This document shows, piece after piece, positions 60,601 through 64,000 of a DNA stretch of 64,000 nt. The translations under genes were made by a program, and so were the position numbers. A model generated the notes under the pieces. It worked only from the letters and a program-made list of their open reading frames with translations. It searched no databases and was not told the origin of the DNA. The DNA comes from Paraspadella gotoi. Lineage: Eukaryota > Chaetognatha. Location of the stretch: assembly GCA_051294375.1 (NCBI GenBank), contig CM119266.1, positions 21,891,875-21,955,874 of the forward strand. The letters run 5' to 3'. The first letter of the stretch is position 1; each line of letters begins with the position of its first letter.

Positions 60601-63222
60601 TACTTAACGACTTCCTCAGTTCTTTTATAATTTATTCGCCTGATCGGCTGTGAAGATTGCAACCTACCTATTGACTTTCTAACTCCCCGTCTATCATTCT
60701 TCTCCCACTCCTTTCAGGTTTCAGTTTTCACGGCGCGCGATCGAAACGGCGCCTCCACCAAAGCCGAAGTGCGCCTTACCATGTTCGGAGAAAGGGGAAA
60801 GAGCGAGCGCGTCGCCCTCCGCCGCTCCCTCACCCACAAGGTTCCCTTCCAAAAGGGGCAGGAAGACGTCTTCAGGGTGGAGGCCTTCGATCTCGGGCCT
60901 CTGACCAAGATCCTAATCGGGCACGAGAGGCGGGAGATCGAGTTCAGCTGGTATCTGGAGAAGGTGGGAATTCAGGTGAGGACGGGAGGAGTAAGGGGGG
61001 GGGCGAGGGGGAGAAGGGATGAGGGAGGATGGAGGAGGACCGAGAAAGTGAATAGTTGAAATTCTGGAATAAAAAGCCAAATATGCCGGGGACAAGCGAA
61101 AGCAAATAATTTTATTACAGTAAAACAAGAACCCTTTTCATTTTATTGAAAATAAGAAAGACTTTCTCATCTCTTCCCTTTTCTCACCCCTCGACCTACC
61201 CAGGACCCAGAAACTCAGATCGAGTACGTGTTCGATTGCGGGGCGTGGCTCAGCGGTCGCGACGGAAGCGGAAACAACTTGAGGACTTTGAAGTTGACGA
61301 AGACGTTGGTTGTGCCCGAGATTATCGACGAAGGTGCTGCCGATGGTTTTCTCATTATTCTGTATTAGCTTTCATTTTTCGATGTCAGTTCGATTGTTTA
61401 TACAAGCAGACAGCAAAAACTTACCCCAGGACTGATACAGAAAAATACAAATATTTCAAGACCTCTCTTTCAATTTCAATCAGGTTCCGCTTCGAACTCT
61501 TCCTTCACAAAAGGACGAGAAACCGAGAGCGAAACCTCGAGCCTGACGTCACTCGCGACGGAGACTCGATCTTTCGAGAGGGCGCCACATGTCGGCGCCA
61601 GAGACGATGACGACGACGAAGATTCTTCCTCCTCTTCCTCCTCCAATTCATCCAAGAGAAAGGATCGTTCGCGCGGCGCTGGCATCGACGACGACGACGA
61701 AACTTCCCTCTCGACCAGCGTTCAAGGTCAACTCAGTCAGCGCAGCGGCGCCAGCGGAAAGAAGACAAAGAAGCCGGCCAAGTCCGAGCGGGTCGTCGCC
61801 GCCGACGAAGAAAGCGCCGCCACTTACCGCAGCAGCTCCGGTGCCGAAGTCTTGGACGCTCGAGACGTCGACGAGGCTGTCGGCGGCGGCGCCGAAAATC
61901 GGAAGCGAGTGACGTTCGAAGGACGCCGCGATTCGTCGTCGTCGGACGCGAGGCGGCGCCATTTGCAAAAGGAAAGAGAGAAGCGACGCGCGGAAGAGCG
62001 GAGGGAGGAGAGGAGAAAGAGGGAGAGGATGGAGGAACGAAGAAGTAAAGGACGGGGCGGGGATTCGACGACTTCGCCGGGAAGCGAATCCGCGGCGACG
62101 GACGAATCCACTCGACTATCGACGGCGTCGCCGCCGCGCCGGTCTTCGCCTTCACGGCGCGCTTCTCCGCCTCATCGACGCCGGACAGGTTCGCCTCGGC
62201 CCTCGTCGCCCTTTGCCCGGCCCTCGTCATCTCTGGCCAGGGCGTCACCGTCGCCGCCTCCTTCTCGTCCTCTGCCTCGTCCTCCTCCTTCTCCCGACGA
62301 CAACTTCTTCGACTCTCGCGTCGGCGGCGAAATCCCGCAGTTCACCGCCGACTCTCTCTCCAGAGGATCCTCGGCCAAGAGTCGGTTGTCCGCGGAGGAG
62401 GAGGAAGAGAGAGGAGAAAGAGGCCGGACGATGGAGGAAAACGAAGGTATTTAAGGGAATTAATATAATAATTCACGGTGAAAATTCTTAACTAAACATT
62501 TCCTTGACTTGGCTTCCTTCTTTCCACTTGCTTCACACACATATATCGACATCTCGTCCAGAATCGAAAGGGCGAGCGGATGCCACAGACGCCGTCGTCG
62601 ACAAGATCGACGCCGGTTTCCGCTCTTTGCACGACGCCGCGAAAACGGGCATTTCCAATCTGGTACGCCACGCTGTGATGGCTGGCGGGCGCGTCAACGC
62701 TACGGACGACGCCGGGTGGACGCCATTCCACGTCGCGGCGTCGCTTGGACACGAAGCGGCGCTAAAGACACTGACGGCCTTGGGTGCGGACGCCTTCGCC
62801 AAAACCAACGAACAGCAGACGGCATTGCATTTGGCAGCCGCAGAGGGAAAGATGGAGGTTTGCTGGTGGCTCGTCGCGAGATGCCACATTCCGGTCGAGG
62901 TGCGATTCTTATTTTCAGTACATGAAAATTCAAAACCTACTCTTTGAATTAAAATTAAAACAAATCAAAAAATAAACAATGTCCTTAGTCGGTGGATTTG
63001 TCGGACCGAACTGCCGCGGATTTGGCGGCAGACTCCGGCTTCGACGACGTCGCCCGCTTCCTTCGCGCCGGCGCCGAGAACCGGGACTTCCTCGCCGCCG
63101 TCGCTGCCGCCCGGAGCGACGCCTCCGCCACTTCCGGTTCCGGGTTCCTCGACGACTTTGAGACGACGAGCGACGCCTCGGGCCTCACAATGGCCAAGAC
63201 TTCGCCGAGATCGCCTGAGTGA
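57689..63222 (+). CDS. PLAT domain plus ankyrin-repeat protein (11 exons)
   Basis: The exons are 57689-58037, 58640-58921, 59220-59484, 59573-59732, 59806-59925, 60324-60473, 60718-60975, 61204-61333, 61484-62446, 62562-62899 and 62989-63222; phases join for 1082 residues. Exons 1-6 encode a basic, low-complexity N-terminal region with Gly/Ser stretches. Exons 7-8 form a PLAT/LH2-like beta domain (VSVFTARDRNGASTKAEVRL, then WYLEKVGIQ, then FDCGAWLSG). Exon 9 is a 321-codon Ser/Arg/Glu-rich linker with a basic helical run (EKRRAEERREERRKRERMEE). Exon 10 has ankyrin repeats (RSLHDAAKTGISNLVRHAV, GWTPFHVAASLGHEAALKTL, QTALHLAAAEGKMEVCWWL) and exon 11 a last repeat and tail to TGA. No signal peptide. 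PLAT domains bind membranes or proteins; ankyrin repeats bind proteins. A cytoplasmic scaffold is inferred; I do not recognise a named orthologue. Confidence 0.85.
58290..58520 (+). repeat. Dispersed element family 2, third copy
   Basis: Contains CGCGCCAGTGACTGGAGGC and CAACCCGGCTGTTGCCATAA, matching the two reverse-orientation copies at 53.6-54.2 kb. It lies in intron 1 of the PLAT-ankyrin gene. Confidence 0.8.
59040..59150. repeat. Degenerate telomere-like (TTAGGG) array
   Basis: GGGTTAGGGTTAGGGATCAG followed by diverged GGTTAATGATTAAGGTTAGG and similar units, in an intron of the PLAT-ankyrin gene; opposite orientation to the arrays at 17 kb. Confidence 0.6.
59946..60070. mobile_element. 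Small hairpin MITE-like element
   Basis: The left arm (GAAGTTTAGATTGT ... TTTTATTATTAGAAAACAG) and right arm (CTGTTTTCTAATAATAAAA ... ACAATCTAAACTTC) are imperfect reverse complements of about 43 bp around a 40-bp core that begins AAAACGCTGATGAAGACTC. A similar core occurs near 17463-17495. It lies in an intron of the PLAT-ankyrin gene. Confidence 0.7.
60243..60260. other. Assembly gap (18 N)
   Basis: A short run of N between a CAA/GAC repeat and a GAGAAC repeat, in the intron between exons 5 and 6 of the PLAT-ankyrin gene. It is likely a collapsed simple repeat; a small missed exon here cannot be excluded. Confidence 1.
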
Positions 63223-64000
63223 CAGGATAATGATAAACGATAACGTCGTTATGTATACGATTAGATTAGCTTTTCAACTTGACACATCCCCGCAATCTGT
63301 ACAGTAAAAAAAATATATTAGACTACGACAAAACAAAAAAGCCAATTTCCGAGCAAGCACAGTATTATGATTATTTTTTTTAAAAAAAATGGTCAACTTT
63401 AATTTAGTTTACATTTACAGTGTATATTTCAATTATGTTTTTTTTTTAATCGGTTTTGTACACAGTCTTTATTTTGTTGATTTTAAGTTCGATGATTTAA
63501 AAATTGAAAAATGGATATATATTTTAATTTTAAAACAGTTAAAGGAAATATAGGACTGTTTGCTAGTTTTAGTTATATGGTCAGAAGTAATGTGTATGAA
63601 TCAAAATTGTTAAATCAAAATTATAATAAAAAAATGCAACTTTTAATTACGTCTTTTGTTTCTGTTATTTTGAATACATGCGCTCCCTTAGATTTAGGAC
63701 AGACAAATTATATTAAAAACAAGTGACAACGACGAAATAGATTTGAGCACAACCATAATGGTAATGAAAACTGTTTGTTTAAAATTTACCTCTAATAATA
63801 TCAAAAATTAAATTAATAACTAGAAATCAGATAATATTGAAAACCCCAAGACGGGTCAACTATTTAAATCACCATTAAAATTAATATCTTTGCATTTTTA
63901 AATTTTGATATAGGTCATCGAAATTTAGAATGACTTACAGTTTTCTATTCATAATAAAAAGCATATAAAAGCATATAAAACGCAATAAATAGTTTTTTTT
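63223..64000. other. 3' flank of the PLAT-ankyrin gene
   Basis: AT-rich sequence with several AATAAA-like hexamers. An open frame at 63511-63726 has AT-rich codons, no splice context and no family resemblance, and is not called. Confidence 0.5.

Noticed and set aside
63511-63726. 71-codon open frame near the right end
   Set aside because: AT-rich composition, no motif, no splice context.

Overview
This is a window of an intron-rich animal genome, most likely a non-vertebrate metazoan. Evidence: spliceosomal exons with GT-AG borders and preserved phase; animal families (HEXIM, tetraspanin, Ly6/uPAR, F-box LRR, WAP, Kunitz and thyroglobulin type-1 domains); nested genes; many microsatellites and dispersed repeats. 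Exons are GC-rich with many GAC, GCC and GTC codons, while introns are AT-rich. I cannot place the phylum. All gene models were built by hand from splice sites and reading-frame phase; no search was run.

Layout. 1-419: last exon of a plus-strand gene. 1714-3229 (-): HEXIM, 6 exons. 4404-9071 (-): F-box protein of the FBXO33/FBXO39 type, 9 exons, with a foldback element in its long first intron. 10571-49663 (+): one very large gene for a secreted multi-headed protease-inhibitor-like protein with a signal peptide, antistasin-like modules, 18 WAP domains, 6 thyroglobulin type-1 domains, 2 Ig domains and a Kunitz domain. 50577-54372 (-): single-pass membrane protein with a Gly/Met-repeat ectodomain and an Arg/Asp-rich tail. 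54934-56351 (-): tetraspanin-like protein, 7 exons. 57689-63222 (+): PLAT plus ankyrin-repeat protein, 11 exons.

Five genes sit inside introns of the giant inhibitor gene. One is on the same strand and intronless: 23269-27288 encodes a 1339-residue protein with a signal peptide, a Toll-like LRR ectodomain, one transmembrane helix, a degenerate kinase domain and an IRE1/RNase L-type KEN ribonuclease domain, followed by about 200 unrecognised residues. The KEN catalytic set (Tyr, Arg, Asn, His) is present with the same spacing as in human IRE1, while the kinase catalytic motifs are lost. This looks like a receptor that would couple extracellular recognition to RNA cleavage, and it is the most striking object here. 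The other four are on the minus strand: a Ly6/uPAR protein, a small Cys-rich secreted protein, an unrecognised basic protein, and a 1411-residue charged protein with an EF-hand-like C-terminus and two GC-AG introns.

The repeat content is rich: a dispersed element of about 170 bp in at least nine copies, a second family in three copies, several tRNA-derived SINE-like loci, a retroposed tRNA-Leu 3' half with a 17-bp target duplication, foldback and palindromic elements, minisatellites (one built from a splice-donor region), and degenerate telomere-like arrays. Two assembly gaps are present (12927-13238 and 60243-60260).
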